From the IMG/VR virus record IMGVR_UViG_3300044642_000506, positions 1 through 56,471 of that record: a stretch of 56,471 nucleotides of DNA. One strand, written 5' to 3'. Below the pieces are notes generated by a model. The model did not search any database and was not told where the DNA came from. It saw only the letters and a program-made list of their open reading frames with translations. Within the stretch, counting starts at the first letter, position 1; every line of letters begins with the position of its first letter. Made by a program: the position numbers and the translations under genes. This document shows, piece by piece, positions 33,437-41,633 of this stretch. Source of the DNA: a virus.

Positions 33437-34018
33437 TCAACTTTGTGTTACAACACCATCGCCGTACATAACCGGGGAAGGAATTACATATTTTAAGGCT
33501 TTTTTGTAGTCTCCTTTAAAAAACCAAAAGTTTTTGGGCGCAAAGTTTATAAGTAGTTGTAAAGAGTAGTCTTTTGGGCTGTTTGAAGTGTACTCTGGCC
33601 TAGAGTGGATCTCTTCTTGCCCATATAAAAATATTGCCGTGTTAGGCGTATCTATAAACAGCGTATCGTTAACCAAAAGACCCCAATTACTCAAAGTCGT
33701 GTCAACACACAAGTCAATAACCCGTGTTCCTGGCAGGTCATCAATATGGGGAGTGAGCCTTGGGATATTGTTTTCTACTATCTGATATTTAACTAATTGG
33801 ATGTAAGTAATAAATAAATCCTCTGTTTTAAAGGCTTCTCTTGCTTTTTTAACAAAAATATCTTCAATTTCTTTTGAAAAGTCTATAAAAACGCCGTATC
33901 TGCCATACCCGCTCGCATAATGTATATTTCTAAAGCTTTTACTTTTTTCTACACAAGCTAAGTGCACTTCATTAAAGGCATCAGTTTCTAAAAAGTTGTT
34001 TGTGCTATACGATTTCAT
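33437..34018 (-). CDS. Divergent 2OG-Fe(II) oxygenase-like protein
   Basis: 193 residues from the ATG at 34018, which forms an ATGA overlap with the upstream stop; a TTG 15 bases earlier is less likely. An HxD pair, H91 and D93 (TPHIDDLPG), and a distal H138 (QEEIHSRPEY) keep the iron triad, with strands VIDLCVDTTL, GLLVNDTLFIDTPNTAIFLYG between. The usual YLNDDxxGGEL signature is lost, so this is a distant family member with another substrate. The codon use looks more AT-rich than the tail genes. Confidence 0.65.
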   Translation of the reverse strand: MKSYSTNNFLETDAFNEVHLACVEKSKSFRNIHYASGYGRYGVFIDFSKEIEDIFVKKAREAFKTEDLFITYIQLVKYQIVENNIPRLTPHIDDLPGTRVIDLCVDTTLSNWGLLVNDTLFIDTPNTAIFLYGQEEIHSRPEYTSNSPKDYSLQLLINFAPKNFWFFKGDYKKALKYVIPSPVMYGDGVVTQS

Positions 34019-34587
34019 AAAATAGGAACCCAAAGATTTTTTTCATTTTGAATAGTAGATGACAATGGGGATATATAGTACTCTATAACTTTGCAGCTGT
34101 TATTAACTTTATTATTTATAAGATTTGTTGGTGCGGATAGTGTGATTGTATTTTTACTAAAAATAAACTCTTTTTTACTTTTATCAGTGTAGTATGTTTG
34201 CTTTAATCCCTCTTCGCCCAAAATAACAAACCCATGAAAAATTGGAATATCTCTCCCAGGAAAATCAAAAATCTCATTATTATGATCTTTGTTGTACTCA
34301 AACACTTTACCTTTAATAAAATAATTTTGCCGCTCTTGATCTATTAGATAATGATTACAGGCGTCATTTAGTAGATTTGAGATCTCTTTATACACTTTAT
34401 ACGTTTCTGCATTATATTCTTGAAATATATTTTTAGGGCTATTAATTTTTTCATATCCTATTTTTTTAAAGTTCTCATAGCTGTATACATCTTTATGCGT
34501 GCTACTCTTTAAAGATAAGATATCTTCAGAGTTTAATGTAGCTATATTTTTAGTAAATACTTTTGTATCTCTATGCGTATACTTCAT
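34015..34587 (-). CDS. Hypothetical protein, possible inactive jelly-roll protein
   Basis: 190 residues, AT-rich gene. The N-terminal half is helical and polar (LKSSTHKDVYSYENFKKIG, YKVYKEISNLLNDACNHYL). The second half has strands IFHGFVILGEEG, FIFSKNTITLSAPTN and KVIEYYISPL, which resemble the sheet order of the 2OG oxygenases nearby without HxD or distal histidine. It may be a decayed relative or a partner. It overlaps both neighbours by a few bases and is clearly translated as part of the chain. Confidence 0.6.
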   Translation of the reverse strand: MKYTHRDTKVFTKNIATLNSEDILSLKSSTHKDVYSYENFKKIGYEKINSPKNIFQEYNAETYKVYKEISNLLNDACNHYLIDQERQNYFIKGKVFEYNKDHNNEIFDFPGRDIPIFHGFVILGEEGLKQTYYTDKSKKEFIFSKNTITLSAPTNLINNKVNNSCKVIEYYISPLSSTIQNEKNLWVPIL

Positions 34588-35083
34588 ATTTTATGAACCT
34601 TTTATCAAAATGTATTAGTGGGTAGGCTGAGTCTCTAAAGTCAAACATGTTAAGGTCATTAACATATTTGTTTTCATTTTTTTTATTTAAAGAGTATGCC
34701 CCATTAAAAAGAAAATCTCCATTTTCATGATCCCCATAAGAATATTGTAACTCATTTCCTAAAAACTTAATAAACTGATCTCCGACAATAAGTGCGTTTT
34801 TGCCTTTTCCGCTTTTTCTTAATTTTGGGGATACAAACATTCTATTTGACATATAGTCTTTATCCCATGTAGCGTATATATCTGGATATTGATCTAGTAC
34901 GTAGTTAGAAACTATAATTGTTCCGCTTGGGTATTCGTCATTAAAATAAACAGCACACATCCCAGCAAGAATTGGATGACCTTCTATTTTTGTAAAACAA
35001 AACCATGATCCAGATAATTCTTTTGGATATTCTTTTATATCAGGATTAAATTTTATGGATTTATGGTCATTATAAATAATCAA
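34571..35083 (-). CDS. GNAT-like acetyltransferase (tentative)
   Basis: 170 residues. The segment GMCAVYFNDEYPSGTIIVSN followed by MFVSPKLRKSGKGKNALIV then GDQFIKFLG resembles GNAT strand 4 and motif A, in which V.P..R..G.G..L has the role of acetyl-CoA pyrophosphate binding. The start is a TTG at 35083 just after the TAA of the adhesin gene, since the nearest ATG is out of frame. If real, it would acetylate a small molecule or protein amine. The match is weak. Confidence 0.5.
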   Translation of the reverse strand: MIIYNDHKSIKFNPDIKEYPKELSGSWFCFTKIEGHPILAGMCAVYFNDEYPSGTIIVSNYVLDQYPDIYATWDKDYMSNRMFVSPKLRKSGKGKNALIVGDQFIKFLGNELQYSYGDHENGDFLFNGAYSLNKKNENKYVNDLNMFDFRDSAYPLIHFDKRFIKYEVYA

Positions 35084-35086
35084 TTT

Positions 35087-36469
35087 TTACTCTACCGCGT
35101 TTGGAGAGTCTACGTCTGGGTACCATTCAATATTATCAAATGTTAACGTAGACTCTGTTAAGTAAAAATCGTACGGCTCACAGTTAATGCTATACGAATA
35201 AAACTCAATATCGTTAATAAATTCTAGAGTTATATCAACAAAAGTAGATGTTTGGTAATCGAACACCTTATCTGTTTCTAAAAGCTCTTGAGCCTTTACA
35301 ATCTTTACAATTCCAGATCTTTCAATAAGTATGCGGTGGTTTCGTGTAAACATTTCACCGCTTACAATTACCGCACCAGTTCTTTGCGCAATCTGTATTC
35401 TATTAATTGTAGTTAGTACTGGGGTTGCCGATAAGATCGCCTCTACATCCCAAGACATTGCCGCAAGATCCTCTGGAGTTGTCCCAATCTCTCTAAAGTT
35501 TTGCGGAATTCCTGGAATATCAAGAGAGTGAATAACGTCGCCAAGTACTAAATCTTGTGCACGAATTAAACCGTTTTCTCCTCTAACAAGTACGTTAGGG
35601 CCTAGGGAGTTTTTGCTAAACGCTGGAGGCGGCACATACGCAAAGTATGGTGGGAAGAATGGCGGGAAGAAAGGACCAAATGATGGCGGGAAGAAAGGCG
35701 GGAAGAATGGGAAGAATGGCGGGAAGAAAGGACCAAATGATGGCGGGAAGAAAGGCGGGAAGAATGGGAAGAATGGCGGGAAGAAAGGCGGGAAGAATGG
35801 GAAAAATGGAAAGAACGGTGGGAAGAATGGCGGGAAAAATGGAAAGAACGGTGGGAAGAATGGCGGGAAAAATGGGGATAACGTAGTAATAGAGCCAGAC
35901 GCAGCAGAAGCAACGCTTGTTCCATTAGCGTTAGTTGCGGTGACTGTGTATGTCTGTGACGTTCCACCAGTATCAGCGATAGTAATTGGGGAAGTCGCAC
36001 CTGTTCCAGTAGTGGCATCAGAGCCTGTTATGGTAAAGCTAGTAATAGTTTTTCCACCAGTTGCCGGTGCTGAAAAAGCAATTGAGTTTTGGTTAACCCC
36101 GGCAGTTGGGGTTGGGGCGGACATTTGAGCAGGAACTGTTGTTGCGGTAATAGAAGCTGATGCCGTAGATGCTTGAGAAGTTCCAGAAGCGTTAGTTGCT
36201 GTTGCGGTAAATGTGTAGGCGGTGTTAGATTGCAAACCTGTGACTGTAACTGGGGAAGATGACCCGGTTCCGGTATATCCTCCAGGAGATGAAGTTACAG
36301 TAAATGATGTAGCAGCAGGTGATAGTGCGGGCAAAGAAAATGTAACCGTGGCTGCACCATTGTTAAACGCTCTGCCTGTTCCAACATCTGTAGCAGATAC
36401 GCTTGTTGGCGCTAATGGCTCTAAAAAGTCGTTTGATGCCGCGGAACGTTTACCAGTCTTCTTAGCCAT
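35087..36469 (-). CDS. Adhesin with two Fn3/Ig-like domains, FFPP-repeat stalk and C-terminal Hint-like domain
   Basis: 460 residues. Residues about 17-110 and 112-195 are two beta-sandwich domains of the fibronectin-III kind (VTGLQSNTAYTFTATATNAS; TYTVTATNANGTSVAS). Residues about 198-280 are a proline-phenylalanine stalk built from FFPP and FFP units, with a 19-residue unit repeated at least twice. The C-terminal 170 residues look like a Hint (intein/hedgehog-type) domain: NSLGPNVLVRGENGLIRAQD, LVLGDVIHSL, GEMFTRNHRILIERSG, then YDFYLTESTLTFDN. The usual first Cys is replaced by Ser or absent and the terminal HN by DN. It is the first gene upstream of the oxygenase island. Confidence 0.8.
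   Translation of the reverse strand: MAKKTGKRSAASNDFLEPLAPTSVSATDVGTGRAFNNGAATVTFSLPALSPAATSFTVTSSPGGYTGTGSSSPVTVTGLQSNTAYTFTATATNASGTSQASTASASITATTVPAQMSAPTPTAGVNQNSIAFSAPATGGKTITSFTITGSDATTGTGATSPITIADTGGTSQTYTVTATNANGTSVASAASGSITTLSPFFPPFFPPFFPFFPPFFPPFFPFFPFFPPFFPPFFPFFPPFFPPSFGPFFPPFFPFFPPFFPPSFGPFFPPFFPPYFAYVPPPAFSKNSLGPNVLVRGENGLIRAQDLVLGDVIHSLDIPGIPQNFREIGTTPEDLAAMSWDVEAILSATPVLTTINRIQIAQRTGAVIVSGEMFTRNHRILIERSGIVKIVKAQELLETDKVFDYQTSTFVDITLEFINDIEFYSYSINCEPYDFYLTESTLTFDNIEWYPDVDSPNAVE
35646..35877 (-). repeat. FFPP-coding tandem repeats
   Basis: Imperfect tandem repeats of GGCGGGAAGAA-type units on the plus strand. A 57-bp period (starts of AAGGACCAAA at 35671 and 35728) encodes the 19-residue unit FFPPFFPFFPPFFPPSFGP. 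The strong strand bias (purines on plus, C/T on minus) could invite slippage and length variation of the stalk between phages. Confidence 0.9.
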
Positions 36470-36482
36470 TTATATTTCCCTA

Positions 36483-39365
36483 TTACGCTGTCAGATCGCC
36501 GTAAACAACCCAAGTGTTTGTTGCTCTTTTGAAAAGAGTTGCAGTTGACCACTGTGTTCTTAACTTTAATCCTGGTGTTGAGTTTACTGTTACTCCAGCA
36601 TCTCCTGCAATTGTTACCTGACCTGTTGAGGTTTGAAGGATATCAATTGAGGTTCCAACTGGATATGCGACCGCTGAGTTTAGTGGGATAGTAATTGTTG
36701 TACCGCTTGCACTAGCAACTTCAATTAAACTATCTCTTTCAGTTAATGCTGAGAGAGTGTAGGACGCTGTCTTTTGAATAATTGGTGTACGTGAAGGAGT
36801 TCCTTCAAGGGTTTGTGTACCGTCTGAGAATACTACACCAGATGAAGGTGTTACAGTTGTTGCTTCAAGAGCTCCTACTGCAAGTGCATCAAGTGAACCT
36901 TCGCCAAATGCTACTGTTGTTGCTGGCTCTGTTGCTACATCCTTAAACAACTTCCACTTAGCATCTGATACATCTCTTACAAAACCTGCATTCTTTGCGG
37001 TACCGTCTGTGTATCCAACTACAATACCAAGATCTACTGTATTTGCTGAATTTTGATGAGCAAGTTGCAGCATATTATCTTCAATTGTAATAGAAGTTGA
37101 TGATGCATTAAAAGTTGTACCGTTTACCGTTAAATTTCCATTAACTACAACATCGTTTGTAGAAGTCACTGTTCCTGTAAATGTAGGAGCTGATAGTGCT
37201 GCTTTTGCATCTAATTGAGTTTGAATAGCTGATGTAACACCATCTAGGTAACCAAGCTCAGTAGCAGATACTGTTGATGAAGGAGCAATCTTTGTCCAAT
37301 CAATTGCTGCTGAAGCATTAATATCTGCATTTGCAATTGTGCCATCAAGAATCATTGTGCTTGTTACAGTACCAGAAGGCAATGTTACAGTACCTGTAAA
37401 TGTTGGTGAGGCTAGTGGTGCTTTAGCATCCATCTGTGTTTGAATGCTTGAAGTAACTCCATCAAGATATCCAATCTCAACATCTGAAACATTGGCAACA
37501 GTTGCTTGCTTGCCATTTAGTTGAGTTTGGATAGATGAAGTAACACCGTCTAAGTATCCAATTTCTGTGTCTGAAACGTTGGCAACAACTGCTTGCTTAG
37601 CGTCTAATTGAGTTTGAATAGCTGAAGTAACTCCATCAACATAGTTAAGTTCTGTTACGCTAAGGGTTGCGCCATCAAGAATGTTTAGTTCTGCAGCGGT
37701 AGAAGTGAGTCCAGATAAGGTATTAATCTCAGCTGAAGTTGCAGTTACTCCAGCAAGTTTATTTATCTCTGCTGTAGTCGCTGTAACACCATCAAGGATA
37801 TTTAGTTCTGTTGCAGATGAAGTTAAGCTTGCAAGAACATTTATTTGCGCCGCTGTTGCGGTTACGCCGTCAAGAATGTTTAATTCTGCGGTTGAAGATG
37901 TTACGCCGTCAAGAAGGTTTAATTCTGCCGCTGTTGCGGTTACGCCGTCAAGAATGTTTAATTCTGCGGTTGAAGATGTTACGCCGTCAAGAAGGTTTAA
38001 TTCTGCGGTAGATGAGGTAACCCCATCAAGAACATTTAGCTCTGTAGCTGTTGCTGTAAGGGCAACTGCTTCATTAATATTTGGAGTTGTTAAGGTTTTA
38101 TTTGTTAATGTTTCTGTGCCCGCAAGTGTTGCAAAGTCTGCGTCTGAAAGAGCTGTGTTAAATAAAGCAATAGTTCCGGTTACAGTATTTCCGTTTAAGT
38201 TAATGGATTTATTGTCTAAAGTTTGAGTCGCATCAGCAAGAACCACTGTTCCTGTAGCATTTGGAAATGTAATAGTTCTATCAGCAGTTGGATCTACAAC
38301 CTTAAGGCTTGTCTCAAATGCGTCTGCGGTTGTACCTTCAAATTTAATTTCATTTTGAACTTCAAGCACTGTGCTATTAATAACGGTGGTAACTCCATTG
38401 ACCGTCACGTCTCCTGATATTGTTACATTTCCGTTGCCATCAGCAAGAACCACTGTTCCTGTAGCATTTGGAAATGTAATAGTTCTATCAGCAGTTGGAT
38501 CGACTACTGTAAGAGTGGTCTCATACGCATCTGCTGTTGCACCTTCAAATACAAGGTTGACACCAGTGTCAAGGGACACTGTTCCTGTGAAAGTCGGTGA
38601 GGCTAGGGGCGCTTTTAAATCAAGAGCTGTTTGTGTTGCTGTGGATACTGGCTTATTAGCATCGGTTGTATTATCAACACTTGATAGACCAACGTCTGTT
38701 TTTGTAATTCCAGTAGGTGTATTGATTACTGGTGATGTAAGAGTCTTGTTAGTAAGGGTTTGTGTATTAGTTGTTCCAACTACCGCACCAGTTGCGCCAT
38801 GTGTTTCTGTAAGGTTTGCGTGTGTTGACACATATCCTGAAGCCGTTGATTCTGCTCCTGTTTTTGCAGTTGCTGCCGCACCATACGCATCATAAGTGTT
38901 TGCTGTTACAGAAATTGCACCTGTTGAATCGTTGTATGAAAGCCCAGTTCCAACACTGTTTCCAACGGCATCCTGCGCTCTTTCGTCTGTGAAGTAAAGG
39001 TTTGTTCCTTCTGAAAGTGCTGTTGTTGATGAAGGAATATCTGAAGTAAACGCTACTGTACCAGTTGCGTTTGGAAGTGTGATAGTACGATCTGCTGTAG
39101 GGTCAGTTACCAAAACCGTAGTTTCAAAATTATTGTCTGTTGCGCCTTCAAATGTAATGCTTGAACCAAATGATGGATTTACTGTTGAATTAGCATCAGT
39201 AAAATAGTCAAGGTTGATCCAGTGATTTGTTCCATCACCAATTTTAAATTTGTTTGTATCGCTCTCGTACCCAATTTCGCCCGCGTTTAGGATAGGACCG
39301 TTGCCACTGTTAGTAGAGATCCACTGTGCCGCAGTGCCCCTACGCTGTTGCATTCTTGTTGCCAT
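36483..39365 (-). CDS. Long tail fibre protein with 13-residue repeats
   Basis: 960 residues. The N-terminus MATRMQQRRGTAAQWISTNS then LNAGEIGYESDTNKFKIGDG is a common phage tail-fibre attachment module (R-G-T...W...N.G.GE.G.e.dT..fkiGDG). The middle has eleven copies of a 13-residue unit (ELNILDGVTATAA type), several FEGATADAYETTL...DPTADRTIT modules and SPTFTGTV linkers. The C-terminus ends GVTVNSTPGLKLRTQWSTAT. This is a trimeric fibre reaching to the host surface. It shares modules with the 39860-41323 gene. A receptor-binding tip is not obvious. Confidence 0.88.
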   Translation of the reverse strand: MATRMQQRRGTAAQWISTNSGNGPILNAGEIGYESDTNKFKIGDGTNHWINLDYFTDANSTVNPSFGSSITFEGATDNNFETTVLVTDPTADRTITLPNATGTVAFTSDIPSSTTALSEGTNLYFTDERAQDAVGNSVGTGLSYNDSTGAISVTANTYDAYGAAATAKTGAESTASGYVSTHANLTETHGATGAVVGTTNTQTLTNKTLTSPVINTPTGITKTDVGLSSVDNTTDANKPVSTATQTALDLKAPLASPTFTGTVSLDTGVNLVFEGATADAYETTLTVVDPTADRTITFPNATGTVVLADGNGNVTISGDVTVNGVTTVINSTVLEVQNEIKFEGTTADAFETSLKVVDPTADRTITFPNATGTVVLADATQTLDNKSINLNGNTVTGTIALFNTALSDADFATLAGTETLTNKTLTTPNINEAVALTATATELNVLDGVTSSTAELNLLDGVTSSTAELNILDGVTATAAELNLLDGVTSSTAELNILDGVTATAAQINVLASLTSSATELNILDGVTATTAEINKLAGVTATSAEINTLSGLTSTAAELNILDGATLSVTELNYVDGVTSAIQTQLDAKQAVVANVSDTEIGYLDGVTSSIQTQLNGKQATVANVSDVEIGYLDGVTSSIQTQMDAKAPLASPTFTGTVTLPSGTVTSTMILDGTIANADINASAAIDWTKIAPSSTVSATELGYLDGVTSAIQTQLDAKAALSAPTFTGTVTSTNDVVVNGNLTVNGTTFNASSTSITIEDNMLQLAHQNSANTVDLGIVVGYTDGTAKNAGFVRDVSDAKWKLFKDVATEPATTVAFGEGSLDALAVGALEATTVTPSSGVVFSDGTQTLEGTPSRTPIIQKTASYTLSALTERDSLIEVASASGTTITIPLNSAVAYPVGTSIDILQTSTGQVTIAGDAGVTVNSTPGLKLRTQWSTATLFKRATNTWVVYGDLTA
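37640..38046 (-). repeat. 39-bp tandem repeats in the tail fibre gene
   Basis: Eleven near-copies of a 39-bp unit encoding ELN-LDGVT-STA. Several copies are nearly the same at DNA level (e.g. around 37871-37910 and 37946-37985), so recent expansion or gene conversion is likely. Confidence 0.85.
38231..38501 (-). repeat. 64-bp exact direct repeat in the tail fibre gene
   Basis: The same 64 bases occur at 38231-38294 and 38438-38501 (207 bases apart). They encode the DPTADRTITFPNATGTVVLAD part of two neighbouring modules. Perfect identity over 64 bases in coding DNA points to recent duplication or gene conversion. Confidence 0.85.
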
Positions 39366-39397
39366 GTTATATGTCCTCCCAGACCTTCACTACTATA

Positions 39398-39856
39398 TCA
39401 GAGACTTGCGCCATCGTAACTACTAGCCCAGGAATCTGTATCGTAAAATCCAGCATCTGCTGTAGGTATAAGTATTGAGTCGTAAAACCCTGCGTCTTCA
39501 AATACAAAAATAATTAATCCAGTGCCGTCAACATCGGTATCATGAATATGTTGTCTAAGGTCGTCTGCAAAGTTAGCAAGCACAATCCAGTCAGCGGCAC
39601 CTGTAGAATAAACAGATAGACGCCTTGATACTGTATTGAACCATAGTTGCCCATCTACTGGAGAACCCGGGGCGGATGACGCGGCAGCGGCAATACCGCC
39701 GCCAGCACCACTAGATGCAGCCCAGGCTGTTCCGTTGTAGCTGTATAGAGTGGAGTCAGTTGTATTAAAGTACAGGTCGCCCGTGCGTAAAGTAGGCGTG
39801 CTCGGAGCACTAGATAGTGCAGGGACGTTTACAGGTACGAGCGATTTACGGCTCAT
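39398..39856 (-). CDS. Hypothetical tail-fibre-associated protein
   Basis: 152 residues. Repeated units of the form TPTLRTGDLYFNTTDSTLYSYNG and SPVDGQLWFNTVSRRLSVYS belong to the short G.lyfnT....l..Y. modules often found at the N-terminus of phage tail fibres. The C-terminal part (HDTDVDGTGLIIFVFEDAGFYDS, DAGFYDTDSWAS) has DAGFYD twice. It probably forms a short fibre or adaptor between the two fibre proteins beside it, with 3 bases to the upstream gene. Confidence 0.75.
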   Translation of the reverse strand: MSRKSLVPVNVPALSSAPSTPTLRTGDLYFNTTDSTLYSYNGTAWAASSGAGGGIAAAASSAPGSPVDGQLWFNTVSRRLSVYSTGAADWIVLANFADDLRQHIHDTDVDGTGLIIFVFEDAGFYDSILIPTADAGFYDTDSWASSYDGASL

Positions 39857-39859
39857 GGG

Positions 39860-41323
39860 TTATCCCTGTACGGCTACGCGGAACTGATCAGTTGTAGGTG
39901 CTACTGAGAACTTAACTGTGATGGTGTTTGTAGTTGTGTGTTCAATATCTGCTAATACTTCAGCGTACGGTGAAGCAACTTCGTAGAGAGCAACTGTTAC
40001 ATCGCGAGTGCCTAAGTTGTGTGTGATTGTGTAAGAGGTAGCTGATCCGTCACCTAAGCTAACTGCGTACTTGCGAACAACTACGGCTGTGTCAATTGCT
40101 ACATCGTTAGCATTAACCGTAATACCAGTGCCTGCACCAACGTCAAGAGTGTTAGCTGCCTTAGTTAAACCAGCACCAGCTGTGATTTGGCCAAGACCTG
40201 TAAACTGAGTAAAGACAAGAACGGTAGTTCCAACAGTAACTGTTCCGTTGTTTGTAAGTGTCCACGCTGAGTCTGCGTTAACAGTGCCTTCTTCTACAAA
40301 TACTGCAAAAGAAGCTGTGATTTCAGCTGCGGTATCGGCATCAGTTGCTCGGGTAGGGGCACCAGAAGCGTTTACTGTATAGATACCGTTCTCTGATCCA
40401 TCCGCTTGGTCTTTAACAAGAACGCGGTTACCTGTGGCAAGAGTTACTCCGTCAAGAGTATCTCCGTTTTCAAAAGCTGTTGCTAAAGTAACAGCTGCTG
40501 TTGTTGCCACACGAACAGAGGCTTTCCAATCAATACCAACAACAGCTGCGTCAACGTAGCCTTTGTTAGCGGCATCTGTTGGGTCTGTAGGTGTTGCAAG
40601 GTTTGTAATCTTTTGGCTGTTAAGATCTACTGAAGCAGTAGCTACAGCAAAATCGTGAAGCTTGTTTTCAACGCGAGCTAAAGTACCGTCAGCATTTGGC
40701 ACATAGATTGTGCGATCTGCGGTCGGGTCTACAAATGAAAGAGTAGTTTCGTAGGCGTCTGCGGTAGCGCCTTCAACAACAATTGACCCATCTGAAAGCG
40801 TAAGTCCTGAAACAACAGGGCTAGTAAGTGTCTTGTTAGTAAGAGTGTCAGTTGTATCTTGACCAACAAGAGTTGTTGTAAGGTCTGGAAGAGTGATTGT
40901 TCGATCTGCTGTTGGGTCGCCAGCTGTAAGGGTGGCCTCAAATGCGTTGGCTGTTGCGCCTTCAAAAACGATGTTAACGCCAGTATCAAGTGTTACTGTA
41001 CCGGTAAAAGTTGGGTTAGCTGACGGAGCTTTAGTATCAATCTGTGTCTGGATTGCAGAGGTTACGCCGTCTACATAGTTAAGCTCTGTAGTGGTAAGCG
41101 TAGCGCCGTCAAGAATGTTAATTTCCGCAGCATCTGCGGTGACACCGTTAAGACCAATTGCTTCAAATATCGTACCGTTATAGATACGCATTTCATTAGA
41201 TACGGTGTTGTAATAGATCTGACCAAGGACAGGACTTGCTGGGTCAGTTGCTAGGTTTTGAACTCTAGCGTTTTGAAGCTCGTTCTTACCTAGATCAAGT
41301 GCGGTTAAAAACTTACGTGCCAT
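39860..41323 (-). CDS. Tail fibre protein sharing modules with the long fibre
   Basis: 487 residues. The N-terminus MARKFLTALDLGKNELQNAR then ASPVLGQIYYNTVSNEMRIY is a fibre attachment motif. It carries two FEGATANAFEATL/VEGATADAYETTL modules, one SPTFTGTV-like linker (NPTFTGTVTLDTG), one AAEINILDGATL unit, then NKGYVDAAVVGIDWKASVRV, a trimerising stretch seen in many phage fibres. The C-terminal 80 residues (AVSLGDGSATSYTITHNLGT...VALYEVASPYAEV) form a beta domain like that of the next gene. It is likely the second component of the same fibre. Confidence 0.85.
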   Translation of the reverse strand: MARKFLTALDLGKNELQNARVQNLATDPASPVLGQIYYNTVSNEMRIYNGTIFEAIGLNGVTADAAEINILDGATLTTTELNYVDGVTSAIQTQIDTKAPSANPTFTGTVTLDTGVNIVFEGATANAFEATLTAGDPTADRTITLPDLTTTLVGQDTTDTLTNKTLTSPVVSGLTLSDGSIVVEGATADAYETTLSFVDPTADRTIYVPNADGTLARVENKLHDFAVATASVDLNSQKITNLATPTDPTDAANKGYVDAAVVGIDWKASVRVATTAAVTLATAFENGDTLDGVTLATGNRVLVKDQADGSENGIYTVNASGAPTRATDADTAAEITASFAVFVEEGTVNADSAWTLTNNGTVTVGTTVLVFTQFTGLGQITAGAGLTKAANTLDVGAGTGITVNANDVAIDTAVVVRKYAVSLGDGSATSYTITHNLGTRDVTVALYEVASPYAEVLADIEHTTTNTITVKFSVAPTTDQFRVAVQG

Positions 41324-41335
41324 TTACCTTCTCCT

Positions 41336-41632
41336 TTAAGAAAGATACGCGTTGCCGCTGAATGCGCCAGTAAAAGTAACGGTAAGGGAGTTCACGCTCG
41401 TATAGACAATTTCGCCTTCTACGATTGAACCGCCTGAGTCCTGAACGGTAACGTTAGGTTTAAACCCCAGATTATGAGCAATAACCCAAGTAGCTGAGGA
41501 AGTTCCCTGCGTATGATGATACGCGACTGCGGGTGAGTTTATACCGCTAACTACAATATCGTTTATAGTTATTGATGGTGCTGCTGGCGGCGTGACTGTA
41601 ACGACAATTGGAACGTGAGTAGGGATTGTCAT
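41336..41632 (-). CDS. Small fibre-type beta protein
   Basis: 98 residues. Segment SSATWVIAHNLGFKPNVTVQ then SGGSIVEGEIVYTSVNSLTV and FSGNAYLS is the H.Lg..p.v.v.d..G......v......s.tv.f...f.G..yl. domain found at the C-terminus of many phage fibres, here as a stand-alone protein. The N-terminus is proline/valine-rich (IPTHVPIVVTVTPPAAP). It may be a separate tip subunit. Confidence 0.75.
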   Translation of the reverse strand: MTIPTHVPIVVTVTPPAAPSITINDIVVSGINSPAVAYHHTQGTSSATWVIAHNLGFKPNVTVQDSGGSIVEGEIVYTSVNSLTVTFTGAFSGNAYLS

Positions 41633-41633
41633 A

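Noticed and set aside
35613-36128. Plus-strand 171-residue Gly/Lys-rich frame opposite the FFPP stalk
   Set aside because: It is the mirror of the FFPP repeats, of very low complexity, with no ribosome site and no matching neighbour; the minus frame has clear domains on both sides.
35646-38046. CRISPR array suggested by regular repeats
   Set aside because: The repeats are coding, in frame (39 and 57 bp periods), without unique spacers and without cas genes.
37681-38895. Plus-strand frames of 181 and 174 residues opposite the long tail fibre gene
   Set aside because: Both are shadows of the repetitive fibre gene and read as repeated TPSRMFNSA-like sequence without a start site or context.
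36483-41632. Diversity-generating retroelement near the tail fibres
   Set aside because: The fibre N-terminus recalled phages with such systems, but no reverse transcriptase gene, template repeat or adenine-biased variable repeat was seen.
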